Shown: positions 42,935 to 55,608, counted from the stretch's first letter. The stretch is 64,000 bases of DNA from Streptomyces sp. NBC_01210 (GCF_036010325.1 NZ_CP108549.1:8432001-8496000), one strand, 5' to 3'. Program-made: numbers and translations. Notes: generated by a model from the letters alone, not told the origin.

Positions 42935-44215
42935 ATGCACACCAGTCCTCGCACCCACGACGCAGTCGTCAGCGGCCCGCTGATCGACAGCATCACGGAT
43001 TCCTCTCCTCTCCAGCTCTTCGACCGTGCCTGCCGGCACCTTCTGGGGCGTGGCACGGAATTCGCCGACAGCGTGGTGGAGAAGATCCGCGCCGAGGTGC
43101 CGTACTACGCCGACCTGGTGCTGGCACCGCCCGACCTGAGGCAATCCGTGGGCACCGGCGTGCGCCACGGGCTGGAAGCCAGCCTGGATCCGACCAGGAT
43201 CGTGGGCGTCGAGCGCTACACAAGAGAGCTCGGCATAAGACGCGCCCAACAGGGCCGTCCTCTCGACGAGGTGCTGCACGCCTTCCGTGTCGCCGGTTCG
43301 GAGGTGTGGGGCGGGATCATCAGCGTGGTGGAGCGGGACGGACTCGGCGACTCGCGCCAGCTGGTACACGTGGCCGAGCTGGTGTGGAAGAGCAACGATC
43401 GCGACGCCGTTCTTGTCGCCGACGCTTACCGGCAGGTCGCCGAGGGCGTCGCCAGCCGGCACGGGGAACGCGTCCGCCTGGTCCTCGCCGCCCTGCTGGA
43501 GAACCGCAGCGAACCCGAGTTCACCCGGGATGCGGCGGCGATCCTCGATCTGCCGCTCGGCGGACGTTTCGCGGTAGCGGCGGTACGGGCCACACCGCCG
43601 TACGGCCGCGCGCCCAAGACCGTTCCGGAGGTGCGCGGCATCCGGATCCTGCGCCACACCCGCCCCCAGGGCGATGTCCTCGTCGCCCACCTGGGCGACC
43701 GTCCCCTGGACGTGTTCGCCTCCGGTCTGGCCGCCGGTCCCGGGCTGCGTATCGGGATCAGCCCGGTCGTCCAGGGTCTGGACAGCCTGTCCCGTGCGCG
43801 TGACATGGCTGAGCTCGCCGTTCGCACCTGCCGGGCCGACGGTGACATAGTCCGGCTCGACTCCTGCCTGCCCGACGGGCTCCTGATCTCACGGCCCGAT
43901 CTGTCCGCCGAACTGGCCCACCAGGTGCTCCGGCCCCTGTATGACCTTGAACCCGCCGATCGCGACACGCTCTTCGACACCCTCGGTATCTGGATGGAGA
44001 ACGGCGGCTCCGCCGTCCAGACCGCCCGGCACATGTTCTGCCATCGCAACACTGTGCTCAACCGTCTCCGCCGCATCGAGCAGATCACCGGACTCGCTCT
44101 GTCCCGCCCTCGTGATCTGGTGCAACTCACCCTCGCGCTCGACGCGCACCGCCTGCTCGGACCAGCCGCCGTACTCGGCACCCCGTACGAAGGGAACCCG
44201 CTGCGGTCCGCCTGA
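42935..44215 (+). CDS. PucR/CdaR-family transcriptional regulator
   Basis: 426 residues from ATG 42935 (GGAGGG upstream; the open frame begins earlier but without a ribosome binding site). N-terminal RsbT co-antagonist-like helical region (YTRELGIRRAQQGRPLDEVLHAFRVAGSEVWGGI), a GGDEF-like central part (RGIRILRHTRPQGDVLVAHLGDR), and the C-terminal PucR helix-turn-helix (LFDTLGIWMENGGSAVQTARHMFCHRNTVLNRLRRIEQITG). It lies upstream of the DUF485/symporter pair in the same direction and may regulate it. Confidence 0.86.
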   Translation: MHTSPRTHDAVVSGPLIDSITDSSPLQLFDRACRHLLGRGTEFADSVVEKIRAEVPYYADLVLAPPDLRQSVGTGVRHGLEASLDPTRIVGVERYTRELGIRRAQQGRPLDEVLHAFRVAGSEVWGGIISVVERDGLGDSRQLVHVAELVWKSNDRDAVLVADAYRQVAEGVASRHGERVRLVLAALLENRSEPEFTRDAAAILDLPLGGRFAVAAVRATPPYGRAPKTVPEVRGIRILRHTRPQGDVLVAHLGDRPLDVFASGLAAGPGLRIGISPVVQGLDSLSRARDMAELAVRTCRADGDIVRLDSCLPDGLLISRPDLSAELAHQVLRPLYDLEPADRDTLFDTLGIWMENGGSAVQTARHMFCHRNTVLNRLRRIEQITGLALSRPRDLVQLTLALDAHRLLGPAAVLGTPYEGNPLRSA

Positions 44216-44428
44216 CGTCGGATGCTCGTCCCTGGCGATGGGCGTCGGCGCAGGCGGCGCCGGGCTCGGACGGCACGGCTGGCTGGGCATTCGCACAGTG
44301 ACCCCATGCCGGCGTTGGGAGCGGACAACAGGGCGAGCACAGCGCGTGGACCGGCCATGGCCGCACGTGTTCTGGTGAGCCCCGCACTGAGGTGATCCGC
44401 CCTCATCCCTGCCCGCCAGGAGAACGTC

Positions 44429-44698
44429 ATGGCTCAACAACACGCCGCCCCGCTTCATCATCAACCACGGCCGCATCGTCCAGGTGTCGCTTTCGCCGTG
44501 GTCAATGGACTGACCTTCGGCGTACATCTGCTGCTCGCCTGCTCTGCTGCCGACTTCATGGCCACCCGCATCTGGGGAGAGATCAACATCGGCGTGCTGG
44601 CAGTCCTTCTCCAGGGGGCCCTCCTGCTGTGGACGGCGGCGCGGTACGACCGGCGTGCCGGTGAACTCGTACCGAACGACCAGGACGTGGAGTACTGA
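44429..44698 (+). CDS. Small membrane protein, DUF485-like symporter partner
   Basis: 89 residues, two membrane helices (GVAFAVVNGLTFGVHLLLACSA and EINIGVLAVLLQGALLLWTAA). AGGAGAA precedes the ATG. TGATG overlap with the following symporter gene. YjcH-type DUF485 proteins pair with acetate/solute:sodium symporters in the same way; the precise role is unclear. Confidence 0.78.
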   Translation: MAQQHAAPLHHQPRPHRPGVAFAVVNGLTFGVHLLLACSAADFMATRIWGEINIGVLAVLLQGALLLWTAARYDRRAGELVPNDQDVEY

Positions 44699-46302
44699 TG
44701 ATTTCCGACGTCTTGCTCGCTGTGCCCGGCACCCTGGACACGGACACGCGCTCCCTGGTTCTCGTGGGCTTCTTGACGTTGATCGTCCCCATACTGTTCA
44801 TCTGCGTTCTCAGCGGCCCTGAGAGGGACCGTGTCAACGAGTTCTACACAGCGGGCCGGAGGCTGCCGCCGCTGCGGGGAGCCCTCGTACTGTCCGGGGC
44901 CTACCTGTCCGCGGCCACGGTGCTCGGCACCACGGGAAGCGTCGCGATCTTTGGCTACGACGGTCTGTTCATCGCCCTGTGCACCGTACTTTCACTCGGC
45001 GTGCTCCTCCTGCTGGCCGCCCCCCTGCGCGAGCGCGCCAGCTACACCTTGGGCGACACTTTCGCTCTGCGGGCTCCAGGGCCCGCGGTACGGATGGCGG
45101 TCGCCGTCGTGACCTTGAGTGCATGCGTCCCCTACTTGGTCGTGCAACTCTCAGGTGCGGGAGCGACCACTGCGATGCTGCTGGGGCTGTCCGGGCCGGG
45201 CGCCGAACAGACAGCCATCGTCATGATCGGCGCACTGGTCGTCTGCGCCACGGCGTTCGGCGGTATGCGCGGAACCGTGGCACTTCAGGTGATCAAAACG
45301 GTGGTGCTGCTCTGCATGGCCGTGGCTGTAACAGCTGTGCTGCTGCATCGCTTTCACTGGAGCAGCGACTCCCTGATCGACGCCGCCGGAAAGGGCAGTG
45401 GCCGCCCGGCCGTCTATATGCGTCCCGGCCTCCGATTCGCCGGCAGCACCGGCCCCCGAGGCACACTCGACTTCGTCGGCCTGATGATCACCATCGTGCT
45501 GGGTGTGGCCTGCATGCCCCACGTGGCCATGCAACTCAACGCAGCTCCCGACGCTGCCACGGCACGCCGTACGGTGCGCCACACCGTCGGCATCGTCGGT
45601 GTTTTCTGCCTCGCCACAGCTGTGACGGGATTCGCGGCCGCCGCGTTGATCGGCGCTCCGGTAATCCTGGCCGCGGATCCGGGAGGCAACAGCAGCCTGC
45701 TGATGCTCACCGGCGAACTGGCGGGCGGCTCGTCCATCCACACGGGCGGGGCACTCCTCGTCGTCCTGGTCTCCTCCGCGGTGTTCCTCACCACGCTGTC
45801 GGTGGTTGCGAGCGTCACCCTGGCGGCCGCCGGGGCGATCGCCCACGACCTGTACACGCATGTCCTGTTCCGTGGGCGCACGACCGAGGGGCGAGAGGTG
45901 GCCGCCGCACGCTATGCGTCCGCCGGCGTCGGAGTCCTGAGCATCGGGCTGGCGGTCTGGGTCCAGGGATGGAACATGGGTTTCCTGTCGGCTCTCTCCC
46001 TGGCGGTGGCTGCTTCCTGCCTGCTGCCGGCGCTGGTGTACTCGCTTTTCTGGAGCGGCTACACGCGAACTGGACTGTTCTGGACACTGTATGGAGGCCT
46101 GTGCTGCGCCATCGGGCTGCAGATATCCGGCCCGGTCTTCTCGGGCAACCCCTGGGCGTTCTTCCCGAATTGGCACCTCAACTGGTTCCCGCTCCAGACG
46201 GTCGTCCTCGTGTCGATGCCGGCCGCTTTCCTGCTCGGCTGGCTGGGCAGCGTTGTGGGAAGGCGGCGGGTGCAGGCGGTCGCGGAGCGTGTCAGGGCAT
46301 AG
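44698..46302 (+). CDS. Solute:sodium symporter (SSS family, ActP-like)
   Basis: 534 residues with about 13 membrane helices. Family signature regions: EFYTAGRRLPPLRGALVLSGAYLSAATVLGTTGSVAIFGYDGL and LGDTFALRAPGPAVRM. DUF485-linked SSS transporters usually import acetate or other monocarboxylates with sodium. Substrate is inferred from the partner gene only. Confidence 0.86.
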   Translation: MISDVLLAVPGTLDTDTRSLVLVGFLTLIVPILFICVLSGPERDRVNEFYTAGRRLPPLRGALVLSGAYLSAATVLGTTGSVAIFGYDGLFIALCTVLSLGVLLLLAAPLRERASYTLGDTFALRAPGPAVRMAVAVVTLSACVPYLVVQLSGAGATTAMLLGLSGPGAEQTAIVMIGALVVCATAFGGMRGTVALQVIKTVVLLCMAVAVTAVLLHRFHWSSDSLIDAAGKGSGRPAVYMRPGLRFAGSTGPRGTLDFVGLMITIVLGVACMPHVAMQLNAAPDAATARRTVRHTVGIVGVFCLATAVTGFAAAALIGAPVILAADPGGNSSLLMLTGELAGGSSIHTGGALLVVLVSSAVFLTTLSVVASVTLAAAGAIAHDLYTHVLFRGRTTEGREVAAARYASAGVGVLSIGLAVWVQGWNMGFLSALSLAVAASCLLPALVYSLFWSGYTRTGLFWTLYGGLCCAIGLQISGPVFSGNPWAFFPNWHLNWFPLQTVVLVSMPAAFLLGWLGSVVGRRRVQAVAERVRA

Positions 46303-46317
46303 GGCGCAGGCCTGCTC

Positions 46318-46344
46318 GCCCCGCCGACACCCGCAGCGGGGCGG
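46318..46344. terminator. Hairpin between symporter and convergent phosphatase gene
   Basis: CGCCCCGC / GCGGGGCG, 8-bp stem with an 11-base loop, just after the symporter stop. Confidence 0.5.
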
Positions 46345-46370
46345 GCGGCCGTTCTGAGAAGGGCCGGGGC

Positions 46371-47603
46371 TCAGAGACGGATGACGACAAGAGCGGTGTC
46401 GTCGGTGTTCCCGCCGGGTGGGATCAGTTTGGACAGCAGGTAATCGGCGAGGGCATCGGCGTCGGCTGTGGGATGCCGGGTGAGGCACTCGGTGAGGCGG
46501 GCGAGTCCGGTGTCGATGTCTTCACCGCGGCGTTCGATCAGTCCATCGGTATAGAGCACGAGGGTGGCACCGTCGGTGAAGGCGCCGTCACCCTGGGGGC
46601 GGGGGACATGCTCGGGGCGGGCCCCGAGCGGGGGGTCGGTGGCCTGGTCGAGAAACCGGACCGTGCCGTCGGGATGGAGCAGCGCGGGCGGCGGGTGGCC
46701 GGCGCTGCTGTAGGTGATGGTGTGGCTGTCCCAGTTGACGATGGCCTGGACCGCTGTGGTGGACTCGGCGCCCTCGATGGAGCGGGCGTACTGGTCGACG
46801 ACGTCCAGCGCCGTCGCGGGTCCGTCGGCGACGCATACGGCGGCGCTGAGGGCGCTGCGCAGCTGTCCCATGACGCCGGCCGCGGGCAGGCCGTGGCCGA
46901 CGACGTCGCCGACGGCGACAGCGATGCGGTCGCCGGGCAGCTCGGCCAGGTCGTACCAGTCGCCGCACACGTTCAGAGCGCCGACGGCGGGCCGGTAGCG
47001 CACCGCCGCCCGGTGATGGCCGACCGGGCGCGGTGCGGGCAGCATCGCTTCCTGCAAGGCGAGGGCGACCTGCCGTTCGCGGGCGTGTGCCTGGCGCAGT
47101 CGTTCATTCACCTCCTGCAGTTCCCGGGCGCGGGCGTAGAGCTCGGCCTCCATCAGCTGATGGCGGTCCCCTGCTTCTCGGCGGGTGCGGGCGCGGATGA
47201 GCTCGGTGACTTCCTCCACCCGGTGCACGATCAGCACGACCTTTCCGTCCGGATCGAGAACGGGGGCGTTGACCGGGCTCCAGTACCGCTCCTCGAACAC
47301 TCCGGGCCTGTCGGGTGCCTCGACGTCGTAGCGTTGCAGCGCCATGCTGTCGCGCAAACCCGACTCCACCACCCGCAGCAGTGACGCCTTCAGGTTGCGC
47401 ATGCCGGACGCGTCGGGGTCACCGGGATTGTCGGGGAAGGCGTCGAACAGACGCATCCCGAGCAGCTGTTCCCGTGCGCGGCCTGACAGTCGCAGGTAGG
47501 CCTGGTTGGCGTCGGCGTACACCAGCTGCGGAGTGAGCAGCGCCACCGCGCTGGGCAAGGTATGGAAAACGGCCTCATAGTCGATCCCGGATTCCCGCAT
47601 CAT
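46371..47603 (-). CDS. PAS domain-containing PP2C (SpoIIE-type) serine phosphatase
   Basis: 410 residues from ATG 47603 (AGGAAG upstream; 47600 also possible). N-terminal PAS domain (YEAVFHTLPSAVALLTPQLVYADANQAYLRLSGRAREQLLG), a helical coiled linker (RELQEVNERLRQAHARERQVALALQEAMLP), then the SpoIIE phosphatase with GDWYDLAELPGDRIAVAVGDVVGHG and LVLYTDGLIERRGEDID. Likely dephosphorylates an anti-sigma-factor antagonist in response to a signal sensed by PAS. It lies 67 bases after the next phosphatase gene. Confidence 0.88.
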   Translation of the reverse strand: MMRESGIDYEAVFHTLPSAVALLTPQLVYADANQAYLRLSGRAREQLLGMRLFDAFPDNPGDPDASGMRNLKASLLRVVESGLRDSMALQRYDVEAPDRPGVFEERYWSPVNAPVLDPDGKVVLIVHRVEEVTELIRARTRREAGDRHQLMEAELYARARELQEVNERLRQAHARERQVALALQEAMLPAPRPVGHHRAAVRYRPAVGALNVCGDWYDLAELPGDRIAVAVGDVVGHGLPAAGVMGQLRSALSAAVCVADGPATALDVVDQYARSIEGAESTTAVQAIVNWDSHTITYSSAGHPPPALLHPDGTVRFLDQATDPPLGARPEHVPRPQGDGAFTDGATLVLYTDGLIERRGEDIDTGLARLTECLTRHPTADADALADYLLSKLIPPGGNTDDTALVVIRL

Positions 47604-47670
47604 TGCTTCCTGCCCAGTGCCGCGTCGCTTCGATCTTGCGACTTTTCCACGATAGGCATCAGCGGAGATC

Positions 47671-50118
47671 TCACGTTGCCGACGTGGCGGGCAGCGGCTG
47701 TTCGGCCCAGATGGTCTTGCCGTCACGCGTGTACCGGGTGCCCCACCGCTCGGTGAGCTGAGCCACCAGGAAGAGTCCGCGACCGCCCTCGTCGGTGGTG
47801 CGGGCGCGGCGGAGGTGTGGCGAGGTGCTGCCGGTGTCGGACACTTCGCAGATGAGGTGGCGGTCACGGATGAGTCGTAGGCCGATCGGCCCCTCCCCGT
47901 ACCTGTAGGCGTTGGTGACCAGCTCGCTGACGATCAGCTCGGTGGTGAAGACCATCTCCTCCAGCCCCCACTCGGTCAGCCGGGATGCCACCAGCATGCG
48001 GGCCTGAGCAGCGGCGGTGGGCTCCACGGGCAGCTCCCACGCGTCCACCTTCTCCCTGGCCAGGACGCGGGTACGGGCGAGGAGCAGTGCCACATCGTCG
48101 GCAACGTCATCGGTCGGCCGGTCGTGCAGCAACGCGTCCTCCACCGCGCTGCACGTGTCCTCCAACGAGCCGACGGGCAGGCTCAGCGCCCCGCACAGAG
48201 CCGCCAGACTCTCGTCGACGTCTCGTTTGTGGCCCTGGATGAGGCCGTCGGTGTAGAGGGCCAGGAGGCTGCCTTCGGCCAGTTCCAGCTCGGCGGCCTC
48301 GAACGGCAGCCCGCCCAGGCCGAGCGGCGGACCGGCAGGTAGGTCGACGAGGCGCACCTGCCCGTCCGGGTCCACCACCGCCGGCGGCGGGTGACCGGCG
48401 CGGGCCAGGGCGCAGTGCCTCGAAACCGGGTCGTAGACCGCGTACAGGCACGTTGCGCCAATGACTTGAGGGAAATGTTCGTCCTTCGGCTCCTGCTCGG
48501 CGGCCAGGCGGTCCACGAGATCATCGAGGCGGGAGAGGACCTCGTCCGGGGCGAGGTCGAGGTTGGCCAGGGTGTGTACGGCGGTGCGCAGTCGGCCCAT
48601 GGTGGCCGCCGCGTTGATACCGCGGCCGACCACATCGCCGACGACGAGGGCGACGCGAAGCCCGGAGAGTGGAATGACATCGAACCAGTCACCACCGACG
48701 CCGGTCGTGGCGTCGGCCGGCAGGTAGCGGTGGGCGATTTCGACCGCGGGGTGACTGGGTACCTCGTGCGGGAGCAGGCTGTGCTGCAGGGTGAGCGCCG
48801 CGTCGTGCTGCTGGGTGTAGCGGCGTGCGTTGTCGATGCAGACCGCGGCGCGGGAGGCGAACTCCTCGGCGAGTGTGAGGTCGTCCTCCTCGAACGGATC
48901 GGGCCGTCGCCACCGCCACAGGCTGAGCAGACCCAGCACGAGCCCCCGCGCGACCAGCGGCACCACCATCAGCGAGGGGTCACCCAGGCGGAGGACGCGC
49001 TCAGCACGCTCCGGGTCCTTGGAGAGCCACCCGGTAACGCCTTCCTGATGCGCGTCGATGACCGGACGCCGCGCGGCCAGGCACCGCGCTTGCAGACTCG
49101 CCGGCGGGATGTGAATCGTGCGGCCCACCGGATACATCACCTCTGGCGTGTCCGGCATGGTGCTGCGGATGGCCATGCGGCGCACGGTTCCGAGTACCTC
49201 CTGGCTGGGCTCTTCGCCGCGGGCCACCGGCTCCAGCAGGTCCACGGAGACGCAGTCGGCGAGGTCCGGGACCGCAACCTCGGCCAGCTCACTCGCCGTC
49301 CTCGCCACGTCCAGCGTGGTCCCGATGCGGGCGCTGGCCTCGTTGAGAAGCGCGAGCCGATGGCGGGCCCGATACCGGTCGGTCACATCCTCGACCGTCT
49401 GCGTCACGCCGAGGATCCGTCCGGAGGGGTCCTCCATCCGGAATGCCGATATCGACACGAACAGCTCATGGTCCGGGTCCCGCCGCAGGACGCAGGGCTG
49501 CTCGGTGGAGATCGAGGACCGGCCTGTCTCCAGTACCTCCCGCAATTGGCTCACCACTGTTTCGGAGTCCCGCTGGATGAGGAAGTCGCCGGTGCGGAGC
49601 CCCCGGTGCGCCTCGACCGGTATCTGACTGAACCTCGCGATCGCCCGGTTCACCCGCAGGATGCTCAGGTCCGGGGCGAAGACGGCCAGACCGATCGGGG
49701 AGCGGCGGAACAACCCGTCCAGGACCGACCGGTCCGTCTCCCACTGGACGACCTCCTCGGCCGGCGCAGCGACGAGAAACCACTCGCCGTGGGAGTCACC
49801 CCTCATGATCGCCCGGGCCCGGCACCCCAGCTCCACACGATGACCGTCGCGGTGCCGTACGGGCACCACCCCGAACCAGCCCCGGTCGCGTACGCACGCC
49901 GCCACGGCGTCCAGGACGATGTCGTTCTCGCGGGGGTCGACCAGGAAACCGAGCGCCGTCCGCCCAAGGGCTTCCTCCGGCGGGTAGCCGAGCAGCGCCT
50001 CGGCCCGCTTGCTCCAGCCGACGATCGCCCCGCGGTCGTCCAGCACCGCCGAAGCCGCACGCCGCACCGCGAAGGGGTCTTCCGGGCCCTCGCTGAACGT
50101 CGTCACCGGTGTGTCCAT
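47671..50118 (-). CDS. PAS-PAS-GAF-SpoIIE phosphatase with C-terminal HATPase (anti-sigma kinase-like) domain
   Basis: 815 residues. Two PAS domains (about 20-125 and 135-250), a GAF domain (about 255-430), and a SpoIIE PP2C domain (VGGDWFDVIPLSGLRVALVVGDVVGRG ... LALYTDGLIQGHKRDVDES). An RsbW-like ATPase domain ends the protein (FTTELIVSELVTNAYRYGEGPIGLRL ... EVSDTGSTSPHLRRARTTDEGGRGLFLVAQL). Phosphatase and kinase-type modules in one chain are typical of streptomycete partner-switch regulators. The start is two bases after the stop of the upstream gene. Confidence 0.88.
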   Translation of the reverse strand: MDTPVTTFSEGPEDPFAVRRAASAVLDDRGAIVGWSKRAEALLGYPPEEALGRTALGFLVDPRENDIVLDAVAACVRDRGWFGVVPVRHRDGHRVELGCRARAIMRGDSHGEWFLVAAPAEEVVQWETDRSVLDGLFRRSPIGLAVFAPDLSILRVNRAIARFSQIPVEAHRGLRTGDFLIQRDSETVVSQLREVLETGRSSISTEQPCVLRRDPDHELFVSISAFRMEDPSGRILGVTQTVEDVTDRYRARHRLALLNEASARIGTTLDVARTASELAEVAVPDLADCVSVDLLEPVARGEEPSQEVLGTVRRMAIRSTMPDTPEVMYPVGRTIHIPPASLQARCLAARRPVIDAHQEGVTGWLSKDPERAERVLRLGDPSLMVVPLVARGLVLGLLSLWRWRRPDPFEEDDLTLAEEFASRAAVCIDNARRYTQQHDAALTLQHSLLPHEVPSHPAVEIAHRYLPADATTGVGGDWFDVIPLSGLRVALVVGDVVGRGINAAATMGRLRTAVHTLANLDLAPDEVLSRLDDLVDRLAAEQEPKDEHFPQVIGATCLYAVYDPVSRHCALARAGHPPPAVVDPDGQVRLVDLPAGPPLGLGGLPFEAAELELAEGSLLALYTDGLIQGHKRDVDESLAALCGALSLPVGSLEDTCSAVEDALLHDRPTDDVADDVALLLARTRVLAREKVDAWELPVEPTAAAQARMLVASRLTEWGLEEMVFTTELIVSELVTNAYRYGEGPIGLRLIRDRHLICEVSDTGSTSPHLRRARTTDEGGRGLFLVAQLTERWGTRYTRDGKTIWAEQPLPATSAT

Positions 50119-50120
50119 CG

Positions 50121-52250
<2,130 letters not shown>

Positions 52251-52589
52251 AACGACCTAACCCCGGGGTGTGGGGCGCTCCGCCTGCAGGCGGCTCCCTG
52301 GCGATCTACCGGCCGGGCGCTGCCGACGAATCACGGGTGCAGCGTCTTCGGGTACAGCTTTTCCGGGTGCAGGTTCTATCAAATCACCCTATCCGGGGCG
52401 TGGCGTGTGTGAACGGCGCCGTGGTGATCCAGGACGGGTGAGGATGCCGCGAGCTTGTCGATCATCTCGGGCAGCAGCCAATGCGCTCTTGATTCGACCT
52501 TCTTCTATGTTGACGTTTTTCGAATCAGTACGCCTCGATGCTGGGCGACCACGTCGGCTGCACGCCAGGCTTGCTCGGACAGTCCGGGC
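52251..52589. other. Gene-free stretch with three 15-base direct repeats
   Basis: CGGGTGCAG, CGGGTACAG and CGGGTGCAG start at 52334, 52349 and 52364, exactly 15 bases apart, 84-130 bases upstream of the leftward phosphatase operon. No credible gene was found. The repeats could be an activator array for that operon. Confidence 0.5.
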
Positions 52590-53786
52590 TCATCCGCCGC
52601 TGTTCTCCCGGTGGGTGAGGTTCGCGCCGGTGCGTGGGTCGAAGACATGGACCCTCGAGGTGTCCACCCACAACTCGGCCTGGCTCCCCTCGCGGACCTG
52701 CGTCCCGGTACTGAGCCGGGTGACAATCTGATGGCCGCTGGCTCCCGTCTCACTGATGCCTGAATCGGCGGCCAGCTCGTCCAGCTCCGACGTGGCGGTC
52801 GGCTGCCAGTCCTCCTCGGTGAAGTAGGCGTAGACGTCCGAGCCCAAGGACTCCACCACATCCACGGTGGTGGTGAAGGCGGTGCCCGTCCCCAACCGGC
52901 CCGGATCGACCAGTGCGGCGTCCTCGAAGGCTTCGGGCCGCAGACCCACAATGAGGTCCCGGGACGCGTTCTGGCGCTCCAGGCTCTGGCGTACCTCGTC
53001 GGACACGGGGATCTCGCCGACGATGGTGCGCAACACGTTCTCCTCCAGGGTGGCGTGGAGGAAGTTCATGGCGGGTGAGCCGATGAACCCTGCGACGAAC
53101 AGGTTGCGTGGCTCGTCGTAGAGATACTGCGGGGTGCCGACCTGTTGAACGACGCCGCTGCGCATCACGACCACACGGTCCCCGAGCGTCATGGCCTCGG
53201 TCTGGTCATGGGTGACGTAGACGGTGGTGGTGCCCAGACGCTGCTGAAGTCGAGAGATCTGGGTGCGCATCTGTACCCGGAGCTTGGCGTCGAGATTGGA
53301 CAGCGGCTCGTCCATCAGGAACGCCTTGGGGGCGCGGACGATGGCGCGGCCCATGGCGACGCGCTGGCGTTGGCCGCCCGAGAGGTTCGCGGGTTTGCGG
53401 TCCAGATGATTCGTCAGGTCGAGGATGCGGGCGGCCTCCTCCACCTTGCTCCTGATGGTGGTCTTGTCGACCTTGGCCAGGCGCAGGGCGAAGCCCATGT
53501 TCTCTCGCACGGTCATGTGCGGATAGAGGGCGTAACTCTGGAAGACCATGGCGATGTCGCGGTCCTTGGGCGCCTTGTCGTTGACGACCTGGTCATCGAT
53601 CCGCAGGGTGCCATCGGTGATGTCCTCAAGCCCGGCGATCATGTTGAGCGTGGTGGACTTGCCGCAACCGGAGGGCCCGACCAGGATGACGAACTCCCCG
53701 TCGCCGACTGTGAGGTTGACGTCCCGCACGGCCAGGGCGCCGTCGGGAAACCGCTTGGTGATGCCCTCGAGAACGATCTCGGCCAC
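52590..53786 (-). CDS. Sugar ABC transporter ATP-binding protein (SugC/MsmK type)
   Basis: 398 residues from GTG 53786 (AAGGAG upstream). Walker A GPSGCGKST, signature LSGGQRQRVAMGRAI, Walker B FLMDEPLSNLD, switch THDQTEA. A C-terminal TOBE/OB regulatory domain of the carbohydrate-importer type follows from about residue 240. Last gene of the leftward importer operon. Confidence 0.9.
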   Translation of the reverse strand: MAEIVLEGITKRFPDGALAVRDVNLTVGDGEFVILVGPSGCGKSTTLNMIAGLEDITDGTLRIDDQVVNDKAPKDRDIAMVFQSYALYPHMTVRENMGFALRLAKVDKTTIRSKVEEAARILDLTNHLDRKPANLSGGQRQRVAMGRAIVRAPKAFLMDEPLSNLDAKLRVQMRTQISRLQQRLGTTTVYVTHDQTEAMTLGDRVVVMRSGVVQQVGTPQYLYDEPRNLFVAGFIGSPAMNFLHATLEENVLRTIVGEIPVSDEVRQSLERQNASRDLIVGLRPEAFEDAALVDPGRLGTGTAFTTTVDVVESLGSDVYAYFTEEDWQPTATSELDELAADSGISETGASGHQIVTRLSTGTQVREGSQAELWVDTSRVHVFDPRTGANLTHRENSGG

Positions 53787-53824
53787 GGTCGGTGCTCCTT
53801 GTCCTGACGGTCGGCTGCTGCCGG

Positions 53825-54658
53825 TCAGCCCTTGACGGCCCCGGACGTCAGTCCGGCGACGATGCGCCGCTGGAACAGCAGCACGAAGGCGATGATCGGA
53901 ATGGTGATCACTACCGCCGCGGCGGCGATCGAACCGGTGGGCTGCTGGAACTGGCTGCTCCCGGTGAAGAAGGCAATCGCCGCCGGCACGGTGCGGGCCC
54001 TGGTGGTCGAGGTCAGGGAGATCGCGAACAGGAAGTCGTTCCAGCAGAAGATGAAGACGAGGATGGCGGTGGTGAACACGCCCGGCGCGGCCAGCGGCGC
54101 GATCACCAGCCGGAACGCCTGCGCGGGCGTGGCCCCGTCGACCTTGGCCGCCTTCTCCAGATCCCACGGGATCTCCCGAAAGAACGCCGACAGGGTGTAG
54201 ATCGCGAGCGGGAGGGAGAAGGTCATGTACGGGATGATCAGCCCCGGCCAGGTGTCGAAGATCCCCAGAATGCGCTCGATGTTGAACAGCGGGGACACCA
54301 GCGAGATCGGCGGGAACATCGCGATCAACAGGGACATGCCGATCAGCAGCCTCTTGCCGGGGAAACGGAGCCTCGCTACGGCGTAGGCGGCCATGGTGCC
54401 CAGCACAACGGCGATCACTGTGGCGATCAGGGCGATACCGATGGAGTTGATCAGGGCCCGGGTGAACTCCGAGGTCTGGAAGATGCCGCTGTAGTTCTCC
54501 AGCGTCCACTTGTCCGGGACGAAGTTGCCGTCGGTGAGGGTGCTGGGGTCCTTGAACGACAGGGCCGCGATCCACCAAACCGGGAACAGGGCATAGGCGA
54601 TCACCACGGTGTTGGCGACGGCCCAGCCGGTGACGTGCCTCTTGCCTGCGCCGGCCAT
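53825..54658 (-). CDS. Carbohydrate ABC transporter permease (MalG/SugB type)
   Basis: 277 residues with six membrane helices. ATPase-contact loop [26 protein letters not shown]. Starts in a TGATG overlap with the partner permease. It pairs with the other permease to form the sugar channel. Confidence 0.88.
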   Translation of the reverse strand: MAGAGKRHVTGWAVANTVVIAYALFPVWWIAALSFKDPSTLTDGNFVPDKWTLENYSGIFQTSEFTRALINSIGIALIATVIAVVLGTMAAYAVARLRFPGKRLLIGMSLLIAMFPPISLVSPLFNIERILGIFDTWPGLIIPYMTFSLPLAIYTLSAFFREIPWDLEKAAKVDGATPAQAFRLVIAPLAAPGVFTTAILVFIFCWNDFLFAISLTSTTRARTVPAAIAFFTGSSQFQQPTGSIAAAAVVITIPIIAFVLLFQRRIVAGLTSGAVKG

Positions 54659-55608
54659 CAGCGACCCGCCTCCTGTGAGCCGGGGGCGGCAGCCCCGAAG
54701 AGTTTGATGAAGGCGAAGGCGATCAGGCCGACGCAAAGGAAGATGAGCACGGAAATAGCCGATCCGATGCCGAGGTTGAGCGCGGTGAACAGGTTGTCGT
54801 AGCCGAGGATCGACACCGAGCCGGTGCCATGAGCTCCCGAGGTCAGCACATAGATGTTGTCGAAGACCCGGAAGGCGTCCAGGGTGCGGAACAGCAGAGC
54901 CACCAGAATGGCCGGCTTCATCAGCGGCACCGTGACCAGAATGAAGCGCTGCCAGGCGGACGCACCGTCGACCATGGCGGCGCGCAGCGTCTCTTCAGGC
55001 ACGAGTGCGAGTCCGGCCAGCAGGAGAAGTGCCATGAAGGGGGTGGTCTTCCAGACCTCGGCGAGGATGATCAGCCCGATGGCCGGCCACTGCTCGGTCA
55101 GCGGGGCATCGCCGGGCGGCAGGAGTGCGGCGAGGTAGCCGGTGTCCGGGGTCCAGGCGTACTGCCAGGAATAGGCGGCGACCACAGTGACGATGCCGTA
55201 GGGGATCAGGATCGCGGTACGCACGGTCCCGCGGCCGAAGATGGCGCGATGCATCACCAGGGCCAGCGCGAAGCCGAGGACGAGTTCCACGGCTACGGAG
55301 ATGACGGTGATGAACAGGGTGACCCAGAACGCCTCCCACCAGAACTCGGAGGAGAGCACAGCCGCGTAGTTGCTCAGGCCCACGAAGCGCGCTTGACCTG
55401 GGAAGCGCAGGTCGTAGCGTTGCAGAGAAAGATAGATCGCGTAGCCGATGGGGTAGGCCGTGACGGCGAGCATCACGACCACCGCGGGCGCGCACAGCAG
55501 CCAGCCCAGCCGTCGCTCCTGCCGTGCGCCCTCGGACAACGCTCCGCTCCTGCCGGGGGCGGGGGCGGGGGCCGGAGCCGTCGACGGAGCGGGGGTCGGG
55601 GTGTTCAC
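54658..55608 (-). CDS. Carbohydrate ABC transporter permease (MalF/SugA type)
   Basis: 316 residues from GTG 55608, in a GTGA overlap with the binding-protein stop. A Pro/Ala-rich N-terminal tail ([17 protein letters not shown]) precedes six helices; contact loop [29 protein letters not shown]. Short binding-protein-dependent permease. Confidence 0.88.
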   Translation of the reverse strand: MNTPTPAPSTAPAPAPAPGRSGALSEGARQERRLGWLLCAPAVVVMLAVTAYPIGYAIYLSLQRYDLRFPGQARFVGLSNYAAVLSSEFWWEAFWVTLFITVISVAVELVLGFALALVMHRAIFGRGTVRTAILIPYGIVTVVAAYSWQYAWTPDTGYLAALLPPGDAPLTEQWPAIGLIILAEVWKTTPFMALLLLAGLALVPEETLRAAMVDGASAWQRFILVTVPLMKPAILVALLFRTLDAFRVFDNIYVLTSGAHGTGSVSILGYDNLFTALNLGIGSAISVLIFLCVGLIAFAFIKLFGAAAPGSQEAGR

